A DNA stretch of 64,000 nt from Clostridiaceae bacterium (lineage in GTDB: Bacteria > Bacillota > Clostridia > UBA1212 > DUPL01), in the NCBI GenBank assembly GCA_012838385.1, contig DUPL01000023.1, forward strand, positions 1-64,000. The letters run 5' to 3'. The stretch's first letter is position 1. Every line of letters begins with the position of its first letter. The position numbers and the translations under genes are program-made. Shown here piece after piece: positions 7,388 to 15,660 of this stretch. Under the pieces are notes generated by a model that was given only the letters and a program-made list of their open reading frames with translations, ran no database searches and was not told where the DNA came from.

Positions 7388-8755
7388 ATGCTAAAGAAAA
7401 GTAATGAAATTGATGTTACCAAGGGTAACTTAATTGCAAATATTTTTATATTCTCATTACCTATAATGGCGATGAATATTCTGCAACTTTTGTTTAATGC
7501 TGCAGACATGATTGTTGTAGGACGATTTGCAGGAGTTGAACCTTTTGCTGCAGTCGGCGCAACCGGACCTCTCATAAACCTAATAATAAACCTTTTTATG
7601 GGTTTGTCGGTCGGAACTGTTGTCGTTGTATCTCAGGAATTTGGCGCAGGAGATTCCAAAGGCGTGGTTGAATCAGTACATACATCCATATTGTTCAGTA
7701 TCATTCTCGGTATTTTTGTTATGGTTCTGGGTTTGTTTATTTATGAACCCCTGCTGGTACTTATGGGAACCCCTGAGGAGATCCTTCCTTTAGCTTCATT
7801 ATATATAAAAATATATTTCTTTGGTTTACCTGCCGCCATGGTATACAACTTCTGCGCATCAATATTGAGAGCAGTTGGAGACAGCAAAAACCCCATGTAT
7901 TTTCTGGTCATAGGAGGAATAGTAAATGTAATCCTAAACCTCATATTTGTTATTGTTTTCCACATGAGTGTAGCTGGTGTTGCGTTTGCCACCGTTATTT
8001 CTCAGTATTTATCCATGGTTCTCATTCTTATTTTCCTTTATAGACACGAAGGGCTTATACGCTTCAAACCGAAATACTTGCGTCTTGAGTGGGAAAAACT
8101 TGTTCAGATATTCAGGATTGGTTTCCCAGCTGGAATGCAGGGCCTACTGTTTTCTATTTCCAACACAGTAGTACAGTCTTCAATAAACTCTTTTGGAACA
8201 ACAACCATTGCAGCAAACACAGCTGCTCTTAACGTAGAAGGATTCGTTGCAACAACCACCAACGCCTATTACAATGCAGCAATAACATTTACAGGTCAAA
8301 GCATGGGAGCAAAGAAGTACGACAAGATTGATTCCGTTGCCAAGGTATGTACTGCCCTAATTTTTGCAACCTGGCTCATACTCGGCAGTCTTGTGATAAT
8401 CTTTGGAAGGCCGCTTCTCAGCATATTCAATTCAGATCCTGAGGTACTTAATCTGGGAATGCACCGAATATTCATAATGATGAGCCTTTACTTCACCTGC
8501 GCCTTCATGAACGTTTTTCCAGGCATAACTCGAGGTATGGGCTATTCAATCCTTCCTATGCTCTGCACCTTGGTAGGTGCATGCCTGCTAAGGATAGTAT
8601 GGATATATTCTGTTTTCAAATGGTATCCAACTATAACTGTTCTATACCTATGCTATCCCGTAACCTGGTCGATAGCAGGTCTTGGGCAGGTCTTAATCTT
8701 CTTCTATGCACGGAAACGAATAAGAAAAAAGCATATTGTAGAGTCAACAACATAG
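7388..8755 (+). CDS. MATE-family efflux transporter
   Basis: A 455-residue multidrug and toxic compound extrusion transporter with about twelve membrane segments in two pseudo-symmetric halves. The opening (DVTKGN, then IFIFSLPIMAMNILQLLFN) and the early VVGRFAG and GATGPL motifs are typical of the NorM/DinF-type clostridial branch. It probably exports cationic drugs or metabolites using a Na+ or H+ gradient. AGGAAAGTGG precedes the ATG. It is monocistronic and ends in a strong terminator shared with the convergent gene. Confidence 0.93.
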   Translation: MLKKSNEIDVTKGNLIANIFIFSLPIMAMNILQLLFNAADMIVVGRFAGVEPFAAVGATGPLINLIINLFMGLSVGTVVVVSQEFGAGDSKGVVESVHTSILFSIILGIFVMVLGLFIYEPLLVLMGTPEEILPLASLYIKIYFFGLPAAMVYNFCASILRAVGDSKNPMYFLVIGGIVNVILNLIFVIVFHMSVAGVAFATVISQYLSMVLILIFLYRHEGLIRFKPKYLRLEWEKLVQIFRIGFPAGMQGLLFSISNTVVQSSINSFGTTTIAANTAALNVEGFVATTTNAYYNAAITFTGQSMGAKKYDKIDSVAKVCTALIFATWLILGSLVIIFGRPLLSIFNSDPEVLNLGMHRIFIMMSLYFTCAFMNVFPGITRGMGYSILPMLCTLVGACLLRIVWIYSVFKWYPTITVLYLCYPVTWSIAGLGQVLIFFYARKRIRKKHIVESTT

Positions 8756-8756
8756 A

Positions 8757-8792
8757 CAAAAGACAGACTGATAAATTCGGTCTGTCTTTTTT
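8757..8792. terminator. bidirectional intrinsic terminator
   Basis: AAGACAGAC and GTCTGTCTT form a 9-bp stem (8760-8768 with 8780-8788), with T runs on the plus strand and A runs before it. It lies between the ends of the convergent MATE gene and sugar isomerase gene. Confidence 0.85.
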
Positions 8793-8799
8793 AATCAAG

Positions 8800-9642
8800 T
8801 TATTCAGCGAGTTTTTTTGCTATCAATGCAAGTCCGATTTGATGATGTTCCTTAATATCAGCAGGTATTTTCCTTGAGACGTTGGTTTCTAACGACAAGC
8901 ATCCATCATAACCAATTTCATTCAATGCATTGTTGAAATCATCCCAGTCAACAACCCCGTAGTATGGAAGCCAGTGAAGATCCATCCTGCCGTCATTATC
9001 ATGCACATGTAAAACCTTCAAATACTCCCCTGTCAATCTGACAGCATCAGCAGGAGATTCACCAAAAACCGCACAATGACCAGTATCTATACACACCTGC
9101 ATGTTTTCACTGTTTATCGCTTTTACAAACTCCAGTATTTCTGCTGGTCTTGATAGCGATAGTTGAGTCATGGGCATGTTCTCAAGACAAATCACAACAC
9201 CATGCTCTTTTGCGACAGGAAGCAAAGCACTCATGAATTCGAAGTTCATTTCAAATAGTCTTTCAGGCTCAGGGTCCTTATCAGCGCCATACGGCATGAT
9301 AGGATGTATTACAAAATACTTGCATTCAAGCAATGATGTGCCCCATATCGATTTTTTCATTTTTTCCATACGTTCTGCCCTATCCTCTTCCGTACAATCT
9401 TGAGGAGGATATCTCCATGGTCCATGGGTCTGAAAGATTTCAATCCCTACTGATTGTGCATAAGCTTTCTCCCTTAACAGAAACTTCTCAAACTCAGAAT
9501 CGGACATGGTAAACAATTCAGTTTCCGTATTAATAAAGTTCTGATAGTCAATACAATCATATCCATGTAATTTTATCTTTGCATAATCCGCTTCTGTACT
9601 ATGTAAGCCAAAGTATGCAGATGAACTAATGCCTGTTTTCAT
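8800..9642 (-). CDS. sugar phosphate isomerase/epimerase (AP_endonuc_2 family)
   Basis: A 280-residue xylose-isomerase-like TIM barrel. Metal-binding residues characteristic of the family can be seen: E in CLENMP (about 154), D and H in DTGHCA (about 185-189), H and D in VLHVHDNDG (about 212-220), and E in SLETNV near the C-terminus. Such enzymes isomerise or epimerise keto sugars or inositol derivatives; the substrate is unknown. AGGAG lies 7 nt before the ATG. The gene stands alone between the tRNA operon terminator and the shared terminator with the MATE gene. Confidence 0.85.
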   Translation of the reverse strand: MKTGISSSAYFGLHSTEADYAKIKLHGYDCIDYQNFINTETELFTMSDSEFEKFLLREKAYAQSVGIEIFQTHGPWRYPPQDCTEEDRAERMEKMKKSIWGTSLLECKYFVIHPIMPYGADKDPEPERLFEMNFEFMSALLPVAKEHGVVICLENMPMTQLSLSRPAEILEFVKAINSENMQVCIDTGHCAVFGESPADAVRLTGEYLKVLHVHDNDGRMDLHWLPYYGVVDWDDFNNALNEIGYDGCLSLETNVSRKIPADIKEHHQIGLALIAKKLAE

Positions 9643-9710
9643 TACTAAACTCCTATCATTTTTCTGTTAATCTAGCACCGATATACATTAATGTCAACAG
9701 ATACAGAAGA

Positions 9711-9748
9711 AAAATAAAAAACTGTCGAAGAACTACTTCCTCGACAGT
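9711..9748 (-). terminator. terminator of the tRNA-Thr/tRNA-Tyr operon
   Basis: ACTGTCGA and TCGACAGT (9721-9748) form an 8-bp stem. On the minus strand a T-rich tail (9711-9720) follows directly. It lies two nt after the CCA end of tRNA-Tyr. Confidence 0.88.
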
Positions 9749-9750
9749 TT

Positions 9751-9836
9751 TGGTGGGAGAGGGCGGATTTGAACCACCGAAGCTATCTAGCAACAGATTT
9801 ACAGTCTGCCCCCTTTGGCCACTTGGGTACTCTCCC
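9751..9836 (-). tRNA. tRNA-Tyr (anticodon GTA)
   Basis: An 86-nt tRNA with acceptor GGGAGAG/CTCTCCC, encoded CCA, a long variable arm as in bacterial tRNA-Tyr, and anticodon loop CTGTAAA giving GTA (bases 9800-9802). It is transcribed after tRNA-Thr from the promoter near 10000. Confidence 0.97.
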
Positions 9837-9841
9837 ATATA

Positions 9842-9867
9842 AGTTGTCTTAGATGTTCTAAGACAAC

Positions 9868-9868
<1 letters not shown>
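9842..9868 (-). repeat. perfect hairpin between the two tRNA genes
   Basis: AGTTGTCTTAGA and TCTAAGACAACT form a 12-bp stem with a 3-nt loop between tRNA-Thr and tRNA-Tyr. No T run follows on the minus strand, so this is probably an RNA-processing or stabilising stem rather than a terminator. It overlaps the last base of the encoded CCA of tRNA-Thr. Confidence 0.6.
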
Positions 9869-9943
<75 letters not shown>

Positions 9944-9966
9944 TTGTTAAATTTTTAATGTTCGTT

Positions 9967-10026
9967 GCTGTCTTGGTGTTTCGCTGACAGCTCGTATATA
10001 ATAACATACCAAATGGGACTTGTCAA
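9967..10026 (-). promoter_or_regulatory. tRNA operon promoter with start-proximal hairpin
   Basis: Minus strand TTGACA (10021-10026), 17-nt spacer, TATTAT (9998-10003), with an A/T-rich stretch upstream (10032-10044) like an UP element. Three nt after the -10 comes CGAGCTGTC, whose GCTGTC pairs with GACAGC (9967-9972 on the plus strand) across a 13-nt loop. The CGAGCTGTC element and its distance from the -10 are identical to those of the rRNA promoter at 184-234. Confidence 0.85.
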
Positions 10027-10076
10027 CACCATTTTTAAAAAAATCTCCTGTATTTTGCTTACTCAAAATGAAAAAG

Positions 10077-10112
10077 TAAAGTCCACCCCTTTTTCACACC
10101 AAGTGGACTTTA
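10077..10112. repeat. perfect inverted repeat, unknown role
   Basis: TAAAGTCCAC (10077-10086) and GTGGACTTTA (10103-10112) form a 10-bp stem with a 16-nt loop. On the minus strand CTTTTTC follows, so it may be a terminator for a minus-strand RNA, for instance one from the candidate ncRNA region. No coding sequence is seen in 10030-10270. Confidence 0.4.
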
Positions 10113-10270
10113 ATCTTTACATAAGCAAAATCATTTATAGCATTCCCCAACAATTCACAATCTGATCAATTGAAGAAATCTATTTGTGATTGGTTTCTGC
10201 TCAACTTTCGAAGGTACTGTCACTTGTTCACTAAGAGTCCATATGAAGTGTTTACATTCATTTACTAAAT

Positions 10271-10423
10271 AAAAAAAATTAGGAGTCGTACCTATCTCAC
10301 CAAACGATATTGTACTGACTCCTAATCTTACAAAATAAAATTACTTGATGTGGAGCATCACCATTTATACAGATATTTTTCAGGGTGAAATTCCTCTTGC
10401 ATAAAGCAATGAAGATATCACTT
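10271..10423 (-). ncRNA. candidate small RNA ending in an intrinsic terminator
   Basis: ATTAGGAGTC (10278-10287) and GACTCCTAAT (10317-10326) form a 10-bp stem, extended inside by a GTAC/GTAC pairing after a one-base bulge. On the minus strand it is followed by eight T (10271-10278), a strong intrinsic terminator with no gene in front of it. A TATAAT box (10430-10435) lies about 100 nt upstream on that strand, with only a poor -35. An RNA of about 150 nt would also carry a small GATG/CATC stem. A 69-codon reading frame across the region has no ribosome site and runs through the terminator, so a non-coding RNA is likelier. I do not recognise it as a known riboswitch. Confidence 0.4.
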
Positions 10424-10472
10424 GTAAGTATTATACCCAAAATCATACTTTTTAACACCAAATTTAAAATAA

Positions 10473-10560
10473 TTCCATATGATATATTGCAGCCTCTGTA
10501 TTTCATATGGAAGAAAACACGAAATCCAATGTGACACTAAACATACGTTGTTAATATAAT
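10473..10560 (+). promoter_or_regulatory. cotJ upstream region: inverted repeat and candidate promoters
   Basis: A perfect 10-bp inverted repeat, TTCCATATGA (10473-10482) and TCATATGGAA (10503-10512), is spaced by 20 nt. Within it, ATATATT (10482-10488), 15 nt and CATATGGA resemble a mother-cell sigma-E promoter, the sigma factor that transcribes cotJ in Bacillus. A second candidate is GTGACA (10531-10536), 18 nt, TATAAT (10555-10560). Which one is used cannot be decided from sequence. Confidence 0.35.
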
Positions 10561-10594
10561 ATAACGGAATTATATTTATGGAGGAATTGAATTA

Positions 10595-10840
10595 ATGAGC
10601 GACAATCGTTCCAACTTGTGTGAAAAGGATTATTGCACTTCCCCTTTCATGAGTACTCCACTTCATGAAGAGGATATGAGAAAAATGGCAGTATCAGACG
10701 TAACATCTCAAGGTAGATTGGCTACAATTTATGTGCCTTGGCAGGAACCAGGCAAGATGTTCTCTATCTGCGAAAGCCTGGAAAAGGGCACTGTTTATAA
10801 AGATTTGTACCAACCGTATAAAGACAGGGGGTGCTGTTAG
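10595..10840 (+). CDS. cotJA: spore coat protein CotJA
   Basis: An 81-residue spore-coat-associated protein. The signature LATIYVPWQEPGKMFS (about 48-63) followed by an acidic helix and YQPY is characteristic of CotJA. It is made in the mother cell and built into the inner coat together with CotJB and CotJC. TGGAGG precedes the ATG by about 10 nt. It is the first gene of the cotJABC operon; cotJB starts 2 nt after its stop. Confidence 0.92.
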   Translation: MSDNRSNLCEKDYCTSPFMSTPLHEEDMRKMAVSDVTSQGRLATIYVPWQEPGKMFSICESLEKGTVYKDLYQPYKDRGCC

Positions 10841-10842
10841 GC

Positions 10843-11106
10843 ATGGATAGAGATAAAATGCTTCATGAAATAATGGCTCTGGATTTTGCTCTTATAGATC
10901 TGAACCTTTATCTGGATACTCACCCCACCTGCACAGAAACAATAGAATTGTTCAATAATGTTGCGAAAAAAAGAAAAGTCATGATTGAAAGCTTTGAAGC
11001 CATGTATGGGCCCCTGACAGCTATTAACTATACGAATTCCGAGGATATGTGGGATTGGGTTGAAGAACCATGGCCTTGGGAAAGAAAATATGGATGTAAG
11101 GAGTGA
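10843..11106 (+). CDS. cotJB: spore coat protein CotJB
   Basis: An 87-residue CotJB protein. ALDFALIDLNLYLDTHP near the start and the Trp-rich end (WDWVEEPWPWE) are family hallmarks. It is a small coat component and partner of CotJA/CotJC. An upstream in-frame GTG at 10831 would overlap cotJA and sit inside GGGGGTG, which is more likely the ribosome site for the ATG at 10843. Confidence 0.92.
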   Translation: MDRDKMLHEIMALDFALIDLNLYLDTHPTCTETIELFNNVAKKRKVMIESFEAMYGPLTAINYTNSEDMWDWVEEPWPWERKYGCKE

Positions 11107-11112
11107 TATTGA

Positions 11113-11685
11113 ATGTGGATTTATGAAAAGAAGCTTGAGTTCCCAATAAACATTAAAAACCCAAATCCAAGGCTTGCAAAGCTTATCATCACACAATACG
11201 GCGGTCCTGATGGCGAACTTGCCGCATCACTGAGATATCTAAGTCAAAGGTTCACTATGCCCACAGGAGAGACAAAAGCCATTCTGACTGATATAGGTAC
11301 AGAGGAATTGGCACATTTGGAAATGATAGGAACTATTTGTTCGCAGCTTTTGAAAGGTGCTGACTGTGAGACATTGAAGGCCTGTGGCTATGATCCTGCA
11401 TACGTTGACCATGGTTGCGGCATATACCCAATGAATGCATCGGGTGTGCCCTTTACTGCAGCATACCTACAATCAAAAGGGGATCCTGAAACTGACCTGA
11501 TAGAAAACCTTGCAGCCGAGCAAAAAGCCAAAACTACATATGAGTATCTGTTACACATGACTGATGATCCTGATGTTATTGCTCCCTTGAGATTCTTACG
11601 CGAACGCGAGGTAGTGCACTTCCAGAGATTTGGTGAAGCACTAAGAATTGTTCAAGACTTGAAAGACAGAAAGACATATTACTAA
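11113..11685 (+). CDS. cotJC: spore coat protein CotJC, manganese catalase-like
   Basis: A 190-residue CotJC of the manganese catalase family. The four-helix bundle carries metal-ligand segments GTEELAHLEM (about 61-70), ENLAAEQKAKTTYE (about 135-148) and EREVVHFQRF (about 169-178), giving the expected Glu and His ligands of a dimanganese site. The likely role is peroxide protection of the spore coat. It follows cotJB by 6 nt and ends before a strong terminator. Confidence 0.93.
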   Translation: MWIYEKKLEFPINIKNPNPRLAKLIITQYGGPDGELAASLRYLSQRFTMPTGETKAILTDIGTEELAHLEMIGTICSQLLKGADCETLKACGYDPAYVDHGCGIYPMNASGVPFTAAYLQSKGDPETDLIENLAAEQKAKTTYEYLLHMTDDPDVIAPLRFLREREVVHFQRFGEALRIVQDLKDRKTYY

Positions 11686-11693
11686 CCCATACC

Positions 11694-11732
11694 AAAACCT
11701 GCACAAAGCTTTTCGCCTAGTGCAGGTTTTTA
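11694..11732. terminator. terminator of cotJABC overlapping the end of thpR
   Basis: AAAACCTGCAC and GTGCAGGTTTT form an 11-bp stem followed by T on the plus strand. The right arm also encodes the last residues and stop of the convergent thpR gene (stop at 11717-11719), so the hairpin serves as 3' end for both transcripts. Confidence 0.85.
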
Positions 11733-12238
11733 GAATATATTTCAGTATAAGTCAATACATTATCAACTCTCTCTGACAGCATGAGACTTATTCTGTCTAC
11801 TCTTGTTGATATTTCATTCGTTTGTATTGAATCCAAATCCTCTTTTAAAACAACACGCCTGCCCAGGGTAATATGTGGTGTGAACTTGTCTTGGTGGAAG
11901 CCTAATTTACCAAGTTCCCTGTAGACAAGTTTGCGAAGCCTGGCAAGGTCAGAATTCTCTTTGTCCATCCCAAGCCATAAAATATCTCCATCCCGTCTTG
12001 AAAACTTGCCAAGCCTGTTCAAGGTCATGTCAAACTTGTTGTACTCTACTTTATCCAATGCTTTCACAATAGAATCTACATCGCACTGTTCAACCTCACC
12101 CAAGAAGACCAATGTCAGATGCAAGTTGTTTTTTAATGTAAAGTTTCCTTTTATAGCATATGCTCTAACTGTGTTCTTGATTTTCTCCAACTTGTCTTTT
12201 ACTTCATCATTAAAAAGAATTGCTGTAAATAACCTCAT
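11717..12238 (-). CDS. thpR: RNA 2',3'-cyclic phosphodiesterase (2H family)
   Basis: A 173-residue two-histidine phosphodiesterase (ThpR/LigT type). The two catalytic motifs are HLTL in NNLHLTLVFLG (about 43) and HITL in FTPHITLGRR (about 124). These enzymes open 2',3'-cyclic phosphates on RNA ends. The ATG at 12238 is chosen since GGAGGAG lies 7-8 nt upstream; a nominal start at 12253 is part of that site. The gene stands alone, convergent with cotJABC and divergent from xth. Confidence 0.88.
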   Translation of the reverse strand: MRLFTAILFNDEVKDKLEKIKNTVRAYAIKGNFTLKNNLHLTLVFLGEVEQCDVDSIVKALDKVEYNKFDMTLNRLGKFSRRDGDILWLGMDKENSDLARLRKLVYRELGKLGFHQDKFTPHITLGRRVVLKEDLDSIQTNEISTRVDRISLMLSERVDNVLTYTEIYSKNLH

Positions 12239-12337
12239 AATCGTCTCCTCCATCTATATTATACCTAACCAGCAGGTTATATACAACAAGAGTAAAATAA
12301 GTTAGAATATTGATGTAAAGAATTATGGAGGTAGAAA

Positions 12338-13090
12338 ATGAAACTTGTATCATGGAATGTAAACGGATTAAGAGCGTGTATGAAAAAGGGGTTTTCTGAT
12401 TTTTTCAATAAAGTTGATGCAGATATATTCTGCATACAGGAAACCAAGATGCACCAAAGCCAAGGTGCACCGGAATTTGAAGGTTACGAGCAGTATTGGA
12501 ATGATGCTGAAAGAAAGGGTTATTCCGGTACAGCAATATATACTAGAACGAGTCCATTGTCCGTAAGCTATGGACTTGGCATCGAAGAGCACGATAATGA
12601 AGGAAGGGTTATTACCATTGAATTGGAGGAATTCTTTCTAATTTGCGTATATACACCTAATTCAAAGACTGAACTTGAAAGGCTCGATTACAGAATGGTA
12701 TGGGAGGATGAGTTCAGAAATTATGCACTGAAACTTGAGCAAATGAAACCAGTCATAATTTGCGGCGATCTTAATGTAGCTCATAAAGAAATAGATCTGA
12801 AAAATCCGAACACCAACAGACGCAGTGCCGGATTTACAGACGAAGAAAGAGAAAAATTTACTCAGCTGTTGGACGCAGGGTATGTCGATACATACAGACA
12901 TCTTTATCCTGATGTTACAGGAGCATACACTTGGTGGAGTTATATGTTTAATGCCCGCAAAAACAATGCGGGCTGGAGAATAGACTATTTTCTGGTCTCG
13001 GAAAAATTAAAGAACCGCATCGAAGATGCAATAATATATTCCGATGTGTATGGCAGTGACCACTGTCCGGTGGGGCTAATTCTGTCATGA
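12338..13090 (+). CDS. xth: exodeoxyribonuclease III (AP endonuclease)
   Basis: A 250-residue class II AP endonuclease/exonuclease [11 protein letters not shown] (6-13), the metal ligand E in QETKMHQ (about 34), GDLNVAH (about 141-147) and the C-terminal DH pair in YGSDHCPV (about 241-247) are all present. It cuts at abasic sites in base-excision repair and would act after the glycosylases at the window start. GGAGG precedes the ATG. Its last codons overlap the end of the convergent FtsK motor gene by 6 nt. Confidence 0.95.
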   Translation: MKLVSWNVNGLRACMKKGFSDFFNKVDADIFCIQETKMHQSQGAPEFEGYEQYWNDAERKGYSGTAIYTRTSPLSVSYGLGIEEHDNEGRVITIELEEFFLICVYTPNSKTELERLDYRMVWEDEFRNYALKLEQMKPVIICGDLNVAHKEIDLKNPNTNRRSAGFTDEEREKFTQLLDAGYVDTYRHLYPDVTGAYTWWSYMFNARKNNAGWRIDYFLVSEKLKNRIEDAIIYSDVYGSDHCPVGLILS

Positions 13091-14575
13091 GCCATACCAT
13101 TCTCTTCTGCTCATAAGAACCTGTCTGGGCTTGCTGCCATCGGCAGCTGACAGCAGACCACGATCCTCGAGGGTGTCAATAATTCTTGCCGCCCTCGAGT
13201 ACCCAATCTTCAACTTCCTCTGCAAAAATGAAGCTGACAATTGGTTGAACTCAAATGCGAGTTCGCAAGCCTGTTCAATCAGCTCATCATCGGGATTTTC
13301 CCCATTGCCAGACTGTACTATTGTTTCAGCGTTTTGAGTACTTTCAATCATGCTGGCAACCTCTTCGTCATATTCAACGGGTCCATAGCTGGATTTAACA
13401 AACTCAACAACCTTTTCAACATCACTATCTGATACAAAGGCACCTTGAACTCTTAAAGGCTTTGAAGCTCCAATAGGATGATACAGCATATCTCCTCTTC
13501 CCAACAGCTTCTCTGCACCAGCATGGTCAAGTATTGTCCTTGCATCCACTTGTGATGCAACTGCAAACGCGATACGTGAAGGTATGTTGGCTTTTATGAG
13601 GCCGGTGATGACGTTTACTGAAGGTCTTTGGGTTGCAACAACTAAATGCACTCCTGCAGCACGTGCTTTCTGCGCCAACCTTATAATCGAGTCCTCTATT
13701 TCATTTGCCGCTACCATCATTAAATCCGCCAGCTCGTCAATAATTATTACAATCTGAGGAAGCTTTCCGCTCTCCAGATTCTTCTTGGAAGCAAGCTTGT
13801 TGTACGAAGCCAAATCCCTTACATTATGCTGAGCAAACATGGCATATCTATTTTCAACCTCGTTCACAGCCCACGCAACGGCACTTGCCGCCTTTTTGGG
13901 ATTTGTGACAACAGGTATCAATAGATGAGGTATGCCGTTGTACACGCCAAGTTCAACGACTTTCGGATCGATCATTATAAATTTAACTTCATCAGGACTT
14001 GCCTTAAACAGTATACTGAGGATTATAGAGTTAATACACACACTCTTTCCCGAGCCAGTGGAACCGGCAATCAGCAAGTGAGGCATTCTTGCTATGTCAC
14101 CCACAATAATATTGCCAGAGATATCCATTCCAAGTGCAATAGATAGCTTGGATGGAGCTTTTATGTACTTGCTGCTGGACAAAACATCATGCAGATATAC
14201 TATGTCCACTTCCTTGTTGGGTACTTCTATTCCAATAGCAGCTTTTCCTGGTATGGGCGCTTCTATTCTTACACCGGTAGCTGCGAGATTTAGGGCAATG
14301 TCATCCGCAAGAGAAACGATTTTGCTTACCTTGACACCAGCATTCGGTTGAATTTCAAAACGGGTAACAGTAGGCCCTTTGGATATTCCAACAATCTTCG
14401 CGCCTACACCAAAACTTTGTAAAGTAGTAATAAGTTTCTCTCCCCTTTTCCTGAGCTCCTCATCCCTTTCATTAGTATTGACATCTCTTTGAATACTGGG
14501 TTTAATCAACTCCTGGGGAGGCTTTTCATAACTTTGTCGGCTACTTTTTTCTTTTAACGGAAAAGATTTTTCCAA
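13085..14575 (-). CDS. FtsK/SpoIIIE DNA translocase, motor and gamma domains (frameshifted from N-terminal part)
   Basis: The AAA+ motor of an FtsK/SpoIIIE translocase. An alpha/beta region (about 50-150) is followed by Walker A GSTGSGKS (about 170), Walker [10 protein letters not shown] (about 280), RPSVNVITG, and a C-terminal winged-helix gamma domain (about 430-495, [15 protein letters not shown]). It pumps chromosomal DNA through the division or sporulation septum. The frame has no ATG before the motor core; the first candidate is a TTG at 14575 with no ribosome site in front. The N-terminal half is encoded upstream in another frame that overlaps by 22 nt. A -1 shift at A9 (14584-14592) would join both into one protein of about 825 residues. 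Expression therefore probably relies on slippage, unless the base count is a sequencing error. Confidence 0.9.
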   Translation of the reverse strand: MEKSFPLKEKSSRQSYEKPPQELIKPSIQRDVNTNERDEELRKRGEKLITTLQSFGVGAKIVGISKGPTVTRFEIQPNAGVKVSKIVSLADDIALNLAATGVRIEAPIPGKAAIGIEVPNKEVDIVYLHDVLSSSKYIKAPSKLSIALGMDISGNIIVGDIARMPHLLIAGSTGSGKSVCINSIILSILFKASPDEVKFIMIDPKVVELGVYNGIPHLLIPVVTNPKKAASAVAWAVNEVENRYAMFAQHNVRDLASYNKLASKKNLESGKLPQIVIIIDELADLMMVAANEIEDSIIRLAQKARAAGVHLVVATQRPSVNVITGLIKANIPSRIAFAVASQVDARTILDHAGAEKLLGRGDMLYHPIGASKPLRVQGAFVSDSDVEKVVEFVKSSYGPVEYDEEVASMIESTQNAETIVQSGNGENPDDELIEQACELAFEFNQLSASFLQRKLKIGYSRAARIIDTLEDRGLLSAADGSKPRQVLMSRREWYGS

Positions 14576-15561
14576 AAAGGTTGTTTTTTTTTAGGCTCTT
14601 CTTCCTTTTCGGTGTACAGCTCGTTTATTAAATCCGTATCAGCAACAGCCATGTCGTTGCCTTCAACGCCATCCGCCTCAAAGAAAATATCTTCAAGAGC
14701 TTCGTCATCCTTTTTGTCATCTTCTCTCACTATTTTAAAATCATCAAGCTTTTCAACAGTATCTATGTTTTCTGTTTTCTTTTCTTCCTCTTGATTATCA
14801 AATGTCAAATCTTCCATTAAAGAAGTACCTTTTTTCCTTCTAGGGAAAATGGTCTTTTTAGAATCGGAAAGTCGTTTTTCAACCTCATGTTTTATTCTCT
14901 TTGAAACGGACTCAAGATCTTCAGCAGGTCTTACAGTAAAATCATTGTCATCAAGAGTGTATGATTCGTCAATATCAGTTTTCTTGCTTTCAATCTTGTT
15001 ATAATTCTCGTCGGTTATTTTTTCCACACTAACCGTGCTTTTAATCTCAGTTTGCGCCGCTTCTGGCTCTTCTTGTGTTTGTTTGGCTTTGTTAAACAGC
15101 GTTGAGTAGTCATTTATAACGCTGACCTTGCTGGCTAACACCTTTTCTTCCCTTCTAACCGTCTGTGGGGTGTCTGAAAGGGTCAACAAATCATCAAAAT
15201 TAAGCTTTGTCTTCCTTAGACGCTGAGCCACCTCAGCAGCATTTGGAGATGTTGTAATTTTCCTGACCGGTCTTTGCTTTATTGTAATATCGCTGTCATC
15301 AGAAAGATCGACAAGTTTAGGCTTTACTTGTCTCTCGCTTCTATACTGAGGTTCCTGTACTGTTCTTGTTCCTTCTATTTTCTCAAGAATAAATTCTACA
15401 ATTATCCCTAGTACAACATATGCAATGCAAAGTATGATAAAAGACAGAATTACATTGTAATCCAGTGCAATTTTTAAAGCTATTGTCATTATTAAAATTA
15501 CTATAACTGCTGGTATATTAGTTTTTAATACATTTATGAATCTATTTCTTTCGTTCTGCAT
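14554..15561 (-). CDS. FtsK/SpoIIIE translocase, N-terminal membrane and linker part
   Basis: A 335-residue reading frame with two membrane segments (about residues 15-35 and 37-60), then a long acidic, low-complexity linker rich in Lys, Glu and Asp. It ends nine codons after an A9 run. This is the expected N-terminal anchor and linker of FtsK/SpoIIIE, though standard members have four membrane passes. It directly precedes, and overlaps by 22 nt, the motor frame. Whether it is also made as a stand-alone short product is unknown. The ATG at 15561 is chosen because GGAG lies 9 nt upstream; an ATG at 15576 is part of that site. Confidence 0.8.
   Translation of the reverse strand: MQNERNRFINVLKTNIPAVIVILIMTIALKIALDYNVILSFIILCIAYVVLGIIVEFILEKIEGTRTVQEPQYRSERQVKPKLVDLSDDSDITIKQRPVRKITTSPNAAEVAQRLRKTKLNFDDLLTLSDTPQTVRREEKVLASKVSVINDYSTLFNKAKQTQEEPEAAQTEIKSTVSVEKITDENYNKIESKKTDIDESYTLDDNDFTVRPAEDLESVSKRIKHEVEKRLSDSKKTIFPRRKKGTSLMEDLTFDNQEEEKKTENIDTVEKLDDFKIVREDDKKDDEALEDIFFEADGVEGNDMAVADTDLINELYTEKEEEPKKKQPFWKNLFR
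14584..14592 (-). other. A9 slippery run joining the two ftsK/spoIIIE frames
   Basis: On the minus strand the N-terminal frame reads CCT AAA AAA AAA CAA. The heptamer A AAA AAA in this register is a classic -1 slippery sequence, and nine A also allow transcriptional slippage. AAGGAAG lies 8-10 nt upstream, like the stimulatory Shine-Dalgarno of the E. coli dnaX frameshift site. After a -1 step the frame continues ACA ACC TTT TTG into the motor frame; without it translation stops 9 codons later at 14554-14556. Confidence 0.55.
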
Positions 15562-15599
15562 TTTTTTACACTCCATGATAATAATAGGGCTTCTTTAAA

Positions 15600-15628
15600 A
15601 GTATAGCACATCCTTAAAGGATGAGCAA
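15600..15628 (-). promoter_or_regulatory. ftsK/spoIIIE promoter with inverted repeat in the spacer
   Basis: Minus strand TTGCTC (15623-15628), 17-nt spacer, TATACT (15600-15605). The spacer contains the inverted repeat CATCCTT-T-AAGGATG (15609-15623), and outer arms AAAAGTAT/ATACTTTT (15597-15635) extend the symmetry across the whole promoter. This could be an operator, or the structure could terminate the ABC transcript from upstream; both may apply. Confidence 0.5.
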
Positions 15629-15660
15629 TACTTTTGACACATATATAAATTTTCAAATTC

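Noticed and set aside
9656-9838. Reading frame of about 60 codons on the minus strand
   Set aside because: It is the translation of the tRNA-Tyr gene and its terminator, a frequent false ORF.
10297-10506. 69-codon minus-strand ORF upstream of cotJ
   Set aside because: No ribosome site, and it reads across a strong terminator hairpin; treated as a candidate ncRNA region instead.
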